Source: Comamonadaceae bacterium
GTDB lineage: Bacteria > Pseudomonadota > Gammaproteobacteria > Burkholderiales > Burkholderiaceae_C
Reading direction: 5' to 3'
DNA: 64,000 nt
Assembly (NCBI GenBank): GCA_947447355.1
Contig: CANFJF010000006.1
Coordinates: 1 to 64,000, forward strand
Of the stretch, positions 54,905 to 63,833 are shown in pieces (position 1 is the stretch's first letter; every line of letters starts with the position of its first letter). The notes under the pieces are model-generated. The model was not told the origin of the DNA, searched no databases, and saw nothing but the letters and a program-made list of their open reading frames with translations. Both the position numbers and the translations under genes were made by a program.

Positions 54905-56005
54905 GTGGCCAGAATCAAGTTCGAAGCTGTCGGCAAAAAATATCCCAATGGCTTCACGGCATTGGACAATCTCAACTTGGACATTGGGGACAAAGAGTTT
55001 TTGGTCCTGTTGGGTCCGTCGGGCTGCGGTAAGTCGACCACACTCAACATGATTGCCGGTCTGGAAGACGTGACCGACGGCAATCTGTTTTTCGACGACG
55101 TGGTGATGAACACCGTGCCGCCTCATAAGCGCGACGTGGCCATGGTGTTTCAGAGTTATGCGCTGTACCCGCACAAATCTGTCTACGAGAACATCGCCTT
55201 TGGGCTGAAGATGCGCAAGTTTCCCAAAGACGAGATTGACCTGCGGGTGCGCGACGCTGCACGTCGCCTGGAAATCGAGCCTTTGCTTGACCGCCGTCCC
55301 GATCAGCTCTCGGGCGGTCAACGTCAACGTGTGGCGTTGGGCCGCGCGATGGTGCGAAAGCCACAGGTTTTTCTGATGGACGAACCGCTGTCCAATCTGG
55401 ATGCTGCGCTGCGCATTTCGATGCGCGCAGAGATCAAACAACTGCACCAGGCGATGCAAACGACTTTTGTGTACGTGACGCACGACCAGGCCGAAGCACT
55501 GACTTTGGCTGACCGCATTGTCGTGATGAAAAGCGGCGTTGTTCAGCAAATCGGCGTGCCTGACGAGATTTATGAGCGCCCGCGCAACATGTTTGTCGCC
55601 TCCTTTTTGGGCAATCCTCCGATCAACTTTCTGGAAGGTCAGTTGTCCCTTCGTGACAACCGACTAGGCTTTGAACGTGGCTCACTGCGTGTCGAACTTT
55701 TACCCGAGATGGCGGCTAAGTTGAACGGTCAGAACGGCCGTGATGTTGTGCTTGGACTGCGGGCGGAAGATGTGGTTGAAAGTGAAGCCCCTGAGATGGG
55801 CGCTTCGCTGACCGGTCGTGTCGCGTCGGTGTTGCCTGTCGGCTCAGATCAGTTTCTAGACATGGACTTGGACGGTGCACGGCTGTTTCTTCGTTTGGGG
55901 AAAGAGTGCCGTTACCGCGAAGGCGACACGGCAACGTTGGGCATCAACCTGAACCGTCTTCACTTGTTCGACAAGGCAAGCACGCAAAGCATTCTTTGGT
56001 CTTGA
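54905..56005 (+). CDS. ABC transporter ATP-binding protein, MalK/UgpC type
   Basis: A 366-residue ATPase that energises the importer. Walker A is GPSGCGKST (about 38-46), the signature LSGGQ is at 135-139 and Walker B DEP starts at Asp159. The C-terminal third (about 240-366) is a TOBE/MOP-type regulatory domain with EIYERPRNMFVASFLGNPPINFLEG and GLRAEDV. Starts with GTG behind AGGAG. It is immediately followed by the molybdenum hydroxylase genes (12-base gap), tying transport to catabolism. Confidence 0.95.
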   Translation: MARIKFEAVGKKYPNGFTALDNLNLDIGDKEFLVLLGPSGCGKSTTLNMIAGLEDVTDGNLFFDDVVMNTVPPHKRDVAMVFQSYALYPHKSVYENIAFGLKMRKFPKDEIDLRVRDAARRLEIEPLLDRRPDQLSGGQRQRVALGRAMVRKPQVFLMDEPLSNLDAALRISMRAEIKQLHQAMQTTFVYVTHDQAEALTLADRIVVMKSGVVQQIGVPDEIYERPRNMFVASFLGNPPINFLEGQLSLRDNRLGFERGSLRVELLPEMAAKLNGQNGRDVVLGLRAEDVVESEAPEMGASLTGRVASVLPVGSDQFLDMDLDGARLFLRLGKECRYREGDTATLGINLNRLHLFDKASTQSILWS

Positions 56006-56017
56006 GGTCTTTCAACA

Positions 56018-56893
56018 TTGAAACCTGCTGCCTTCACCTACCACCGGCCTGCGTCGCTCGACGAAGCCTTGGCTTTGCTCGGCCAGTTGGGTCCACAGGC
56101 TCGGCTTCTGGGGGGCGGGCAGAGCTTGGGGCCGATGCTCAACCTGAGATTGGCGCGTCCCGAGCACGTGATTGATCTGAACGATTTAACAGAGTTTGCT
56201 TATGTGCGTGAATCCGGTGATGCGGTGGAAGTGGGTGGCCTGACGCGTCACTACCAATTGGCCGAGTCAGCGTATTTGCGACAGCACTGTCCATTGCTGA
56301 CGCAGGCCGCCAAGACCATTGGTCACTACGCCATCCGTCAGCGCGGTACGTTGGGCGGTAGCCTCGCCAATGCCGACCCTGTCGCTCAGTTGGCACTGGT
56401 TGCGGTGGCGTTGGATGCACGCATCACCTTGGCTCGACAAAGTGGCAGGCGTGAGATCGCTGCCCGCGACTTTTTTCAGGCGGCCATGACCACGGCAATT
56501 GAGCCGCAGGAGCTGTTGTTGTCCGTCCATTTTCCAAAATTCAAAACTGGTGAGGTCTCAGCGTACCGCATGTTCAACCGTCGGCACGGCGATTTCGCCG
56601 TGGTGGCTGTCGCCGCCACATTGGCCGTAGCAGACGGACAAGTACAGCGCCTCCGATTGGCCCTGAGCGGTATCGCTTCGGTGCCTCAGCGAATAGATAC
56701 GGTGACCTGCCAGTTTGAAGGCCACCGGCCGGACGCTCAGTGGGCGAGGGACGTGGCAGCCGCTGTGGCGCAAGCCGTGCAGCCTGAGGAAGATGAGCGT
56801 GTACCGGCGGATTACAGGCGTGAGCTGGCGCACAGTTTGTCGCTCAGCGCCTTGACGCGCACCTTGGAAAAACTAGAAAGCGTGAGCGCATGA
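56018..56893 (+). CDS. Molybdenum hydroxylase FAD subunit (CoxM-like), cluster 2
   Basis: The 291-residue flavoprotein subunit of the second three-gene enzyme. FAD motifs are RLLGGGQSLGPMLNLR (about 29-44) and IRQRGTLGGSLANADPVAQL (about 107-126), followed by the C-terminal CO-dehydrogenase flavoprotein domain. The start must be TTG 56018, because the FAD domain begins almost at once (FTYHRPASLDEALALL) and no in-frame ATG precedes it; GAGG is about 10 bases upstream. ATGA overlap with the next gene. Order M-S-L is the same as in cluster 1. Confidence 0.9.
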   Translation: MKPAAFTYHRPASLDEALALLGQLGPQARLLGGGQSLGPMLNLRLARPEHVIDLNDLTEFAYVRESGDAVEVGGLTRHYQLAESAYLRQHCPLLTQAAKTIGHYAIRQRGTLGGSLANADPVAQLALVAVALDARITLARQSGRREIAARDFFQAAMTTAIEPQELLLSVHFPKFKTGEVSAYRMFNRRHGDFAVVAVAATLAVADGQVQRLRLALSGIASVPQRIDTVTCQFEGHRPDAQWARDVAAAVAQAVQPEEDERVPADYRRELAHSLSLSALTRTLEKLESVSA

Positions 56894-57384
56894 GCGACGA
56901 GCAAGCTATCACTCTGACGGTCAACGGGGCCAACCTGACGTTTCAAGCGGAGCCGCGCAAGTTGCTCTCAGATGCCTTGCGTGAGGATTGCCATCTGACG
57001 GGAACGCACATTGGTTGCGAGCATGGTGTCTGCGGTGCCTGCACGGTGCTGGTCGATGGCAGACCAACGCGCTCATGCCTGACCTTTGCGGTGCAAATGG
57101 AGGGGCATGAGGTCACCACCATTGAAGCTGTCGGAACGCCGCAAAAATTGTCGATCTTGCAGCAAGCTTTGCACGAATGCCATGGGCTGCAGTGCGGCTT
57201 TTGCACGCCGGGCATTGTGATGACTTTCGAGGCTTACCTGAAAGAAAATCCAGACCCCAGCGAAGCGCAAATCCGCGAGACTCTTTCGGGTAACTTGTGC
57301 CGTTGCACGGGCTACCAGAACATTGTGAAAGCCATTGCGCTGGCGGCAAGCCGGATGCGGGAAGCAACACACCATGCCGGCTGA
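56890..57384 (+). CDS. Molybdenum hydroxylase 2Fe-2S subunit (CoxS-like), cluster 2
   Basis: A 164-residue iron-sulfur subunit. Plant-type cluster ligands are Cys43, Cys48, Cys51 and Cys63 (GCEHGVCGACTV); the second cluster uses Cys102 and Cys105 (CGFCTPG) and Cys137 and Cys139 (LCRCTGY). All are conserved. The ATG shares ATGA with the stop of the FAD-subunit gene, and the end overlaps the large-subunit start by 11 bases, so the three subunits are translated in strict coupling. Confidence 0.94.
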   Translation: MSDEQAITLTVNGANLTFQAEPRKLLSDALREDCHLTGTHIGCEHGVCGACTVLVDGRPTRSCLTFAVQMEGHEVTTIEAVGTPQKLSILQQALHECHGLQCGFCTPGIVMTFEAYLKENPDPSEAQIRETLSGNLCRCTGYQNIVKAIALAASRMREATHHAG

Positions 57385-59755
57385 GACCTTTCGCCACATC
57401 GGCATGCCGCATCCGCGCAAGGAAGATGCCCGGTTGGTGACAGGGCGTGGCCGGTACATTGACGACATCGTCGTGCCGCAAGCCTTGCACGCCTGTTTTG
57501 TGCGCTCGCCGCATGCCCATGCACGCATCACCAGCATCAACACGGCCGAAGCGCTGTTGATGCCAGGGGTGGTCGCTGTGTACACCGGCCGTGACCTGGC
57601 TCAGTGGACGGCGAAGCAACGCATGGCACCCCCCATCGACGGTTTACGTGCCATGGAGATGGACACCCTGCCGATTGACAAGGTGCGTTTTCAAGGCGAC
57701 CCGGTCGCCTGTGTGATTGCGACCAATCGTTACTTGGCCGAAGACGCTGTTGAATGTGTCGATGTGAGTTGGGACGTACTGCCCGCTGTGACCTCTATGA
57801 CGCAGGCCCTGAGTCCCGATGCACCGTGCGTGGATGACGCGCTGCCTGACAACCTGTTGTCTCATCAGCATGCCGTGCATGGTGATCCAGACACCGCTAT
57901 GGCCACCGCACACCGCGTCGTTGAGTCCACCTTTTCGCAGCACCGGCAGACGCATTTGCCGATCGAGACGCGTGGCTGTATTGCGGACTGGGACACCGGT
58001 CGTGAGCATCTGAATTTTCATGTTGGAACCCAAGTTCCGCACCCTTACCGCACCACCTTGGCAGCGCGCTTGCAGTTGGCTGAATCGCAGGTGACCGTCA
58101 TGTCGCCTGATGTGGGCGGCGGCTTTGGACAGAAGATCGCGCTGTACCGGGAAGAGCTGACAGTCGCTGCTGCATCGATTCAACTGGGCCGACCCGTGCG
58201 CTGGCGCGAAGACCGGATGGAGAACCTGCTGGCGTCTTCTCAGGCTCGGGAGGATTATTGCCGCACCCGTGTGGCCGTCGACCATACAGGCAGGGTGCTC
58301 GCACTTGAGTTAGAAATCACGGAAGACTTTGGCGCCTACAGTTTCTACCCCGGCAACTACTTGGCGCGCGTGGTGGCCATGATCATCACCGGGCCCTATC
58401 GAATTAAGAATTACGCCTATGACGTGAAGGTGGTGTTGACCAACAAGGTTGGCAATGGACCCATGCGTGCACCCATGGCGGTGACCAGCTGGGTCATGGA
58501 CGGCACCTTGGACGCTGTGGCAAGAGAACTTGCGCTTGACCCGATGGCGGTCCGCCGGGTCAACATGCTGCGCCCTGACGAATTGCCTTTCACCATGGCC
58601 ACCGGCGAAGTACTGGCCGACGTCACCCCTAGCGCCACCATGGAGGCGGTGCTGTCCGCACTCGACTACACGGCGCTGCGTCAGCGCCAGCAACTGGCTC
58701 GGGCTCAAGGCCGCTGGCTCGGCATTGGGCTCTGCAATGTGGTGGAGTCGACGACCTATGGGTCCAAGTTCTACAAATCAGCTGGGATTGCCGGCTCGGG
58801 CCACGAGGCGGCTTGGATCCGTATTGAGCCCTCGGGATGGGTCAATGCCGCCGTGGGCTTAGGGGCAACAGGGCAAGGTTATGAAACCTCTCTGGCCAAT
58901 GCTGTCGCCGAAGGTCTGGGTGTTGCGCCGTCAAAAGTTCGCCTGAACTTAGGCCATACCGATATTGCACCCTACGGCATGGGCAGTCGGGGTGCGCGTG
59001 GCGGGACTGCTGGCGGTGGCACCCTTTATTTGTGCGCGCAACAGGCCCGGGATGCTGTACTGAAAATAGCCGCCTACACGTTGGGACTTGCCGATGGGGT
59101 GACATTGCGAATGGTCGAAGGTCGTGTGCAGCAACGGCTTGGCGAGGCCTGGACAGACACCCGTCTGGCACTTGAAGACATCGCTCGCATCGCCTATCTC
59201 GACCCGATGACTCTGCCGCCTGGTATGAATCCAGGGCTTGAATTCCACTTGACTTACGAGCCGCCGCCCATGACTTATTCGAACGCTTGCCACGCCTGTG
59301 TGGTCGAGGTTGATGCTGCCACGGGTGCGGTCAAGATTGAGCGTTATGTGGCGGCAGAAGATTGCGGCACGGTCCTCAGCCCGGTGGTGGTCGAAGGCCA
59401 GCAACACGGAGCGATCGCGATGGGTTTGTCGGGCTCCTTGTTCGAGCATATGGAGTACGACGCGGCAACGGGCCAGAACTTATCGGGCACGTTGGCCGAT
59501 TACCTCGTCGCCACCGCGCATGAAATTCCGCACATGGAACTCATCGCTATGCACACGCCCAACTCGGCCACACCCGCCGGCATCAAAGGCATGGCCGAGG
59601 GCGGCGTGATGGGCTCGATCGGCGCGCTCACCAACGCTGTCAACGATGCTCTGTCACATTTGGGTGTCACGGTGAACCAACAACCCCTGACACCGGTGTA
59701 TTTACGCAGGCTCATGCGTCAGGCTCAACTACCAACTCAAGAGGCCCCTCAATGA
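57374..59755 (+). CDS. Molybdenum hydroxylase large subunit (CoxL/XDH-like), cluster 2
   Basis: A 793-residue molybdopterin-binding subunit. The hammerhead domain starts HIGMPHPRKEDARLVTGRGRYIDDI. Cofactor loop GGGFGQK at 248-254. The loop that carries AYRCSFR in true CO dehydrogenases instead reads GNGPMRAPM (360-368), so CO is not the substrate. The catalytic Glu is most likely Glu742 in KGMAEGGVMGS. Hydroxylation of a heteroaromatic ring or aldehyde-type carbon is the usual chemistry. Start ATG 57374 overlaps the small-subunit end. The substrate is probably delivered by the ABC importer encoded just upstream. Confidence 0.9.
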   Translation: MPAETFRHIGMPHPRKEDARLVTGRGRYIDDIVVPQALHACFVRSPHAHARITSINTAEALLMPGVVAVYTGRDLAQWTAKQRMAPPIDGLRAMEMDTLPIDKVRFQGDPVACVIATNRYLAEDAVECVDVSWDVLPAVTSMTQALSPDAPCVDDALPDNLLSHQHAVHGDPDTAMATAHRVVESTFSQHRQTHLPIETRGCIADWDTGREHLNFHVGTQVPHPYRTTLAARLQLAESQVTVMSPDVGGGFGQKIALYREELTVAAASIQLGRPVRWREDRMENLLASSQAREDYCRTRVAVDHTGRVLALELEITEDFGAYSFYPGNYLARVVAMIITGPYRIKNYAYDVKVVLTNKVGNGPMRAPMAVTSWVMDGTLDAVARELALDPMAVRRVNMLRPDELPFTMATGEVLADVTPSATMEAVLSALDYTALRQRQQLARAQGRWLGIGLCNVVESTTYGSKFYKSAGIAGSGHEAAWIRIEPSGWVNAAVGLGATGQGYETSLANAVAEGLGVAPSKVRLNLGHTDIAPYGMGSRGARGGTAGGGTLYLCAQQARDAVLKIAAYTLGLADGVTLRMVEGRVQQRLGEAWTDTRLALEDIARIAYLDPMTLPPGMNPGLEFHLTYEPPPMTYSNACHACVVEVDAATGAVKIERYVAAEDCGTVLSPVVVEGQQHGAIAMGLSGSLFEHMEYDAATGQNLSGTLADYLVATAHEIPHMELIAMHTPNSATPAGIKGMAEGGVMGSIGALTNAVNDALSHLGVTVNQQPLTPVYLRRLMRQAQLPTQEAPQ

Positions 59756-60636
59756 ACGACATCTCTTCAAAATCTCGTATTGGATTCATCGGCCTCGGCA
59801 TCATGGGCCAGCACATGGCGGCTCACTTGCTGGCCGCTGGCTATCCGCTGGCCGTTTACAACCGCAGTCCAGACAAAGCCGCCGCACTGGTTGCCAAAGG
59901 AGCCGTGGCCTGCGCTAACCCGGCCCAAGTGGCGCAGCAGTCTGACGTGATCATCACCATGGTCGGCTACCCCAGCGATGTTGAACAGGTCTGGCTGGGG
60001 GCTGAGGGCGTCATCGCCCATGCACGCCATGCGCTTTTGATCGACATGACAACGTCCAGCCCGGCACTGGCCAAACGATTGGCCGAAGCGTCTGCAAAGG
60101 CCGGCCATCAGGCGATTGACGCGCCGGTCTCCGGCGGAGATGTGGGCGCACGCGACGCCAAACTGTCCATCATGGTTGGCGGAGAGGCATCGGCTTTCGA
60201 CAGGGCGCTGCCCATCCTTCAGTGCATGGGGGCCAACATCGTTCACATGGGTGGTGCGGGTGCGGGTCAGCACACCAAGATGAGTAACCAGATCGTCATC
60301 GCCTCCACCATCATGGGCGTGTGCGAAGGTCTGGCTTATGCCAAAGGCGCCGGCTTGGATTCGACGGCGCTGTTGCAGTGCATCGGTGGCGGTGCTGCGG
60401 GTGGCTTTCAACTCAACGTGATGGGTGCGCGAATCGCCAAGGGGGATTTCGCGCCGGGCTTTTTCATTGAGCACTTCCTCAAAGACTTGGGCATTGCGCT
60501 GGCTGAAGCCGAGAGCATGGGTATCGATCTGCCCGGTGCATCGCTGGCCCGCAAACTCTACAACGACATGGCAGACAAGGGTCGGGGACGCTTGGGAACT
60601 CAGGCCTTGTTCCAGCTTTACATGGCAGGGGTCTGA
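59752..60636 (+). CDS. 3-hydroxyisobutyrate dehydrogenase-family NAD(P)+ oxidoreductase
   Basis: A 294-residue beta-hydroxyacid dehydrogenase with the Rossmann motif GFIGLGIMGQHMAAHLLAAGY, the substrate loop DAPVSGGDVGA and the catalytic Lys in GAGQHTKMSNQIVIA. It is a clear paralogue of GarR at 27488, but the operon gives it another role: oxidation or reduction of a hydroxy acid or semialdehyde in the cluster-2 pathway. ATGA overlap with the large subunit gene indicates tight co-expression. Confidence 0.9.
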   Translation: MNDISSKSRIGFIGLGIMGQHMAAHLLAAGYPLAVYNRSPDKAAALVAKGAVACANPAQVAQQSDVIITMVGYPSDVEQVWLGAEGVIAHARHALLIDMTTSSPALAKRLAEASAKAGHQAIDAPVSGGDVGARDAKLSIMVGGEASAFDRALPILQCMGANIVHMGGAGAGQHTKMSNQIVIASTIMGVCEGLAYAKGAGLDSTALLQCIGGGAAGGFQLNVMGARIAKGDFAPGFFIEHFLKDLGIALAEAESMGIDLPGASLARKLYNDMADKGRGRLGTQALFQLYMAGV

Positions 60637-60638
60637 GC

Positions 60639-61271
60639 ATGGAATTCAGTGGCGAATACCGTTTGCCCGTGGGGCAACAGCGGGTGTGGGAAGCGCTCAA
60701 CGACCCTGCCGTGCTGCAGGCGAGTATTGCCGGCTGCAAACAACTGGACAAGCTGTCTGACACTGAGTTCAGCGCCGTCGTCACGAGCAAGGTCGGGCCT
60801 ATATCGGTCACCTTTCGGGGTGCCGTTGAGCTGAGTGATTTGGATGCGCCCCATGGTTACACGTTGACAGGGCGAGGGCAGGGAGGCGCGGCAGGATTCG
60901 CGAGGATGACCGCTCGGATCTCGCTTGAAAAAACGGGTGACGATGAAACGCTGCTGCGTTACACCGCCGAGGCTGAAATCGGCGGCAAACTGGCCAGTGT
61001 TGGAAGTCGGTTGGTACAGAGTGTTGCCAAGAAAAGCGCGGACGATTTCTTTGCAGCTTTTTCACGGCAGTTGACGGGTCAATCCAGCCCAGCGGGTGCT
61101 GTGCCTGAAGTCTTGTCTTCAAATGAAAAGAAGCCATTTTTAGCCAGCTCAGGAGTTGCCCTTATCCCGGGTGGTGGTGGTCTGGGTGCACCGGTGCCGG
61201 CGTGGCTGGTCGTCTTTGGAACCGGTCTGGGCGCAGCGCTCGGATATTGCCTTGCCCTGCTGGTACGCTGA
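60639..61271 (+). CDS. coxG: CoxG-family SRPBCC protein with C-terminal membrane anchor
   Basis: A 210-residue protein, start two bases after the previous stop. The N-terminal SRPBCC domain (1-150; MEFSGEYRLPVGQQRVWEALNDPAVLQASIAGC) is the CoxG signature, and a single C-terminal helix (about 188-208, WLVVFGTGLGAALGYCLALLV) anchors it. In the CO dehydrogenase system CoxG helps to recruit the enzyme to the inner membrane. Here it presumably links this molybdenum hydroxylase to the respiratory chain, so electrons would go to quinone rather than NAD+. Confidence 0.88.
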   Translation: MEFSGEYRLPVGQQRVWEALNDPAVLQASIAGCKQLDKLSDTEFSAVVTSKVGPISVTFRGAVELSDLDAPHGYTLTGRGQGGAAGFARMTARISLEKTGDDETLLRYTAEAEIGGKLASVGSRLVQSVAKKSADDFFAAFSRQLTGQSSPAGAVPEVLSSNEKKPFLASSGVALIPGGGGLGAPVPAWLVVFGTGLGAALGYCLALLVR

Positions 61272-61303
61272 ATAATGGAGTTGAAAAGGAAAGCGGGTTC
61301 ACC

Positions 61304-62506
61304 ATGAAACTGATTGACAGTATCGTTACCGAAGCGTCGCAGATGGCCAGCATCCGCCGGGATATTCATGCGCACCCGGAGCTGTTTTTTGACGAGCGAC
61401 GTACCGCCGATCTTGTTGCGGATCGATTGACCGCTTGGGGAATTCCGATTCACCGGGGCTTGGCGACCACCGGTGTGGTGGGCATCGTCCACGGTCGCGA
61501 TGGCGGCGCCTGTGGTCGCGCCATCGGATTGCGAGCGGACATGGATGCCTTACCGCTACAAGAACTCAACACCTTCGCGCATGCCAGCCAACACGCTGGA
61601 AAAATGCATGCCTGCGGACACGATGGGCACACAGCCATGCTGCTTGCTGCGGCAAAACATCTTTCCACCGCTCGAGATTTCGACGGCACCGTTTACCTGA
61701 TTTTTCAACCGGCGGAAGAAGATGGCGGCGGTGCCCGGGTGATGATCGAGCAGGGACTTTTTGAACGCTTTCCGATGCAGGCGGTGTTCGGCATGCACAA
61801 CTGGCCCGGCGCGCCGGTGGGCACCTTTGCTGTCAGCGCTGGACCTGTCATGGCTTCGTCCAACGACTTTCGCATCACCATCCGGGGCAAGGGCAGCCAT
61901 GCCGCCATGCCCAACACGGGCATCGATCCGGTGCCCATCGCCTGCCAGTTGGTGCAAGGTTTTCAGACCATCATCAGCCGCAACAAAAAACCCACTGACG
62001 GCGGTGTGATTTCGGTCACCATGATTCATGCTGGAGAAGCGACCAACGTGGTGCCGGACGCCTGCGTGTTGCAAGGCACGGTCAGAACCTTCACCCCCGA
62101 GCTGCTCGACATGATCGAGATGCGCATGAAAACGGTGGCCGAGCACACTTGTGCAGCTTTTGAGGCAAGCTGCGAATTTGAATTTCGCCGCAAGTACCCG
62201 TCCACCATCAACAGCCCGGCCGAAGCCGATTTTGCACGCAAGGTCATGACAGAGATCGTTGGCGCCAATCAGGTGTCGATGCAGCATCCCACCATGGCCT
62301 CGGAAGACTTTTCTTTCATGCTGCAGGTCATGCCGGGGGCGTATGTTTTCATCTCCAATGGTGATGGGCAGCACCGCGAGATGGGGCACGGCGACGGGCC
62401 GTGCGTGCTCCACAACCCGAGCTATGACTTCAACGATGATTTGATCCCATTGGGTGCCACGTTCTGGTCACGTCTCGCACAGTCATGGCTTGAAGAAAAG
62501 TCCTGA
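61304..62506 (+). CDS. M20-family amidohydrolase (M20D, hippurate-hydrolase/N-acyl-amino-acid type)
   Basis: A 400-residue metal-dependent hydrolase that cleaves N-acyl-amino acids or similar amides. Motifs: HAHPELFFDE, ADMDALPLQE (Asp79, Asp81), MHACGHDGHTAML (Cys104, His106, the M20D-type ligands), FQPAEEDGGGA (Glu138/Glu139) and GMHNWPG, with MASEDFSFM near the C-terminus. The lid/dimerisation domain is around 185-295. ATG 61304 is preferred; the frame is open 100 bases further upstream inside coxG. It fits a pathway that releases an amino acid, and L-serine dehydratase is encoded under the same proposed regulator. Confidence 0.9.
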   Translation: MKLIDSIVTEASQMASIRRDIHAHPELFFDERRTADLVADRLTAWGIPIHRGLATTGVVGIVHGRDGGACGRAIGLRADMDALPLQELNTFAHASQHAGKMHACGHDGHTAMLLAAAKHLSTARDFDGTVYLIFQPAEEDGGGARVMIEQGLFERFPMQAVFGMHNWPGAPVGTFAVSAGPVMASSNDFRITIRGKGSHAAMPNTGIDPVPIACQLVQGFQTIISRNKKPTDGGVISVTMIHAGEATNVVPDACVLQGTVRTFTPELLDMIEMRMKTVAEHTCAAFEASCEFEFRRKYPSTINSPAEADFARKVMTEIVGANQVSMQHPTMASEDFSFMLQVMPGAYVFISNGDGQHREMGHGDGPCVLHNPSYDFNDDLIPLGATFWSRLAQSWLEEKS

Positions 62507-62509
62507 ACG

Positions 62510-63337
62510 ATGTCGCACCCAACGCTAAGCCCGTCCCATTTTGTCGACGCTTTGGCTGAACTCGAACGCAGCCTGACCTGGCAGTCCTTGGATGTCGATG
62601 GCCACGTTTGGCGCTGGCTCGATACCGGTGGATCTGGGCCGACAGCGCTGTTGTTGCCGGGCTCCGTGGGGGATGGCGGTATGTTTGTCACGACTTTGTC
62701 TGCCTTGCGTTCGCGCGCGCGCCTGGTGGCGGTGACCTACCCGGCATTGTCAGAACCCGAGCGTTTGGCAGATGGTCTGGCCCACGTGATGAGGCATCTT
62801 GACCTCGCGTCCGCCGTGGTTGTCGGGTCTTCCTTTGCGGCGTATTGGGCACAGTTCTTTGCCTTGCGTCACCCCGAACGGGTTCGTGCACTTGTTTTGG
62901 GCAACGGCTTGGTGGACAGCCATGACTTGTCGTATGACCCGCTTTTCGTGCCTGCTTATCTCGAGTCTGTGAGTCCGAAGGAATTGCATGCCGCCTGGAT
63001 AGCACGCGTTGGTAACTCGCCTATTTCGCCTTTGCAGCAGCTGCAGAGCTTGATGCTGGCTGATCGACAAACGTCAGAGAATCTGCATGCTCGCTTGTTA
63101 GGGGTCGGCAGAGCCAAGGTCTGCCCGCCACTGTCTTTGCCGATGGCCGTCGTCACGGTGCTGGATTGCGATGACGACCCTCTCATGCCGCCTGCTGTGC
63201 GTGCCAGGTTGCGGTCTCGCTACTTAGGCGCGAGACATATCAGTCTGCCCACCGGTGGCCATTACCCCCATCTTTTGAACCCACAGGCCTATCAAGACCT
63301 TTTGAGTGAAGTGCTCTCTATCGCAGAAGCTGCTTAG
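62510..63337 (+). CDS. Alpha/beta hydrolase
   Basis: A 275-residue alpha/beta-hydrolase-fold protein. The oxyanion region is LLPGSVGDGGMFV, the nucleophile elbow GSSFA (106-110, Ser108) has Ala in place of the last Gly of GxSxG, the acid is probably in LDCDDDPLMP and the catalytic His in PTGGHYPHLLNP. It begins three bases after the amidohydrolase stop and is the last gene of the operon. It would cleave an ester, thioester or C-C bond of a pathway intermediate; the substrate is unknown. Confidence 0.85.
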   Translation: MSHPTLSPSHFVDALAELERSLTWQSLDVDGHVWRWLDTGGSGPTALLLPGSVGDGGMFVTTLSALRSRARLVAVTYPALSEPERLADGLAHVMRHLDLASAVVVGSSFAAYWAQFFALRHPERVRALVLGNGLVDSHDLSYDPLFVPAYLESVSPKELHAAWIARVGNSPISPLQQLQSLMLADRQTSENLHARLLGVGRAKVCPPLSLPMAVVTVLDCDDDPLMPPAVRARLRSRYLGARHISLPTGGHYPHLLNPQAYQDLLSEVLSIAEAA

Positions 63338-63536
63338 AGTTTGTGGCTTTTATTGACCAACATAAAGCGATGAATTACTGGCCCAAACATCGATAAATTA
63401 AATGTCGGCTTTGAGGCTGCGAATTTAAGGTTACAAACGACCGCAATGCTCAGATTGTTCGCCAAGCGCGCGCCGTCTGGGGTAGGCAATTTTTAAGAAT
63501 GCCCGCCGGTTTGTCTATGTCGTTTTCGATGTCAAA
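63338..63536. other. Non-coding gap between convergent genes
   Basis: About 200 AT-richer bases between the alpha/beta hydrolase (plus) and the DUF1330 gene (minus). No gene, T-run terminator, palindromic operator or RNA gene could be recognised. Confidence 0.5.
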
Positions 63537-63830
63537 TTAAGACATTCCCTCAACGATGCGTATGTCTCTTTCAGCCCCGTTGCCCAAAGCTTTCAAGGCG
63601 GCTTGGTAGCCGGGACTGTCATGGGTGGCGATGGCCTTCTCGACGCTGTCGAATTCGATGAGTACAGCCCGCTGTTCAAGGCCAGCTTCGTAGACCTTAG
63701 AGGGCATTCCGCGCGCGAGAAAGCGACCTCCTCCGGCTTGGATCGCTGGCCCCGCCAACTTTCCATATTCCGCCATCGCGGCTGGGTCGGTGATGGCGCG
63801 GTAGGTTGATATCCAATAGGCTTTCGACAT
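63537..63830 (-). CDS. DUF1330 family protein
   Basis: A 97-residue small protein of the dimeric alpha/beta-barrel superfamily. MSKAYWISTYRAITDPAAMAEYGKLAGPAI, GGRFLARG and RAVLIEFDSVEKAIATHDSPGYQAALKAL are characteristic of DUF1330. The biochemical function is not established. ATG 63830 follows AAGGA and lies three bases after the stop of the aldolase-like fragment, so the two belonged to one transcript. Convergent with the cluster-2 operon and probably independent of it. Confidence 0.87.
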   Translation of the reverse strand: MSKAYWISTYRAITDPAAMAEYGKLAGPAIQAGGGRFLARGMPSKVYEAGLEQRAVLIEFDSVEKAIATHDSPGYQAALKALGNGAERDIRIVEGMS

Positions 63831-63833
63831 GTT

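Noticed and set aside
56018-59755. Naming cluster 2 as aerobic CO dehydrogenase because of CoxM, CoxS, CoxL and CoxG-like genes.
   Set aside because: The large subunit lacks the AYRCSFR loop, and no coxD/E/F maturation genes are present in the window.
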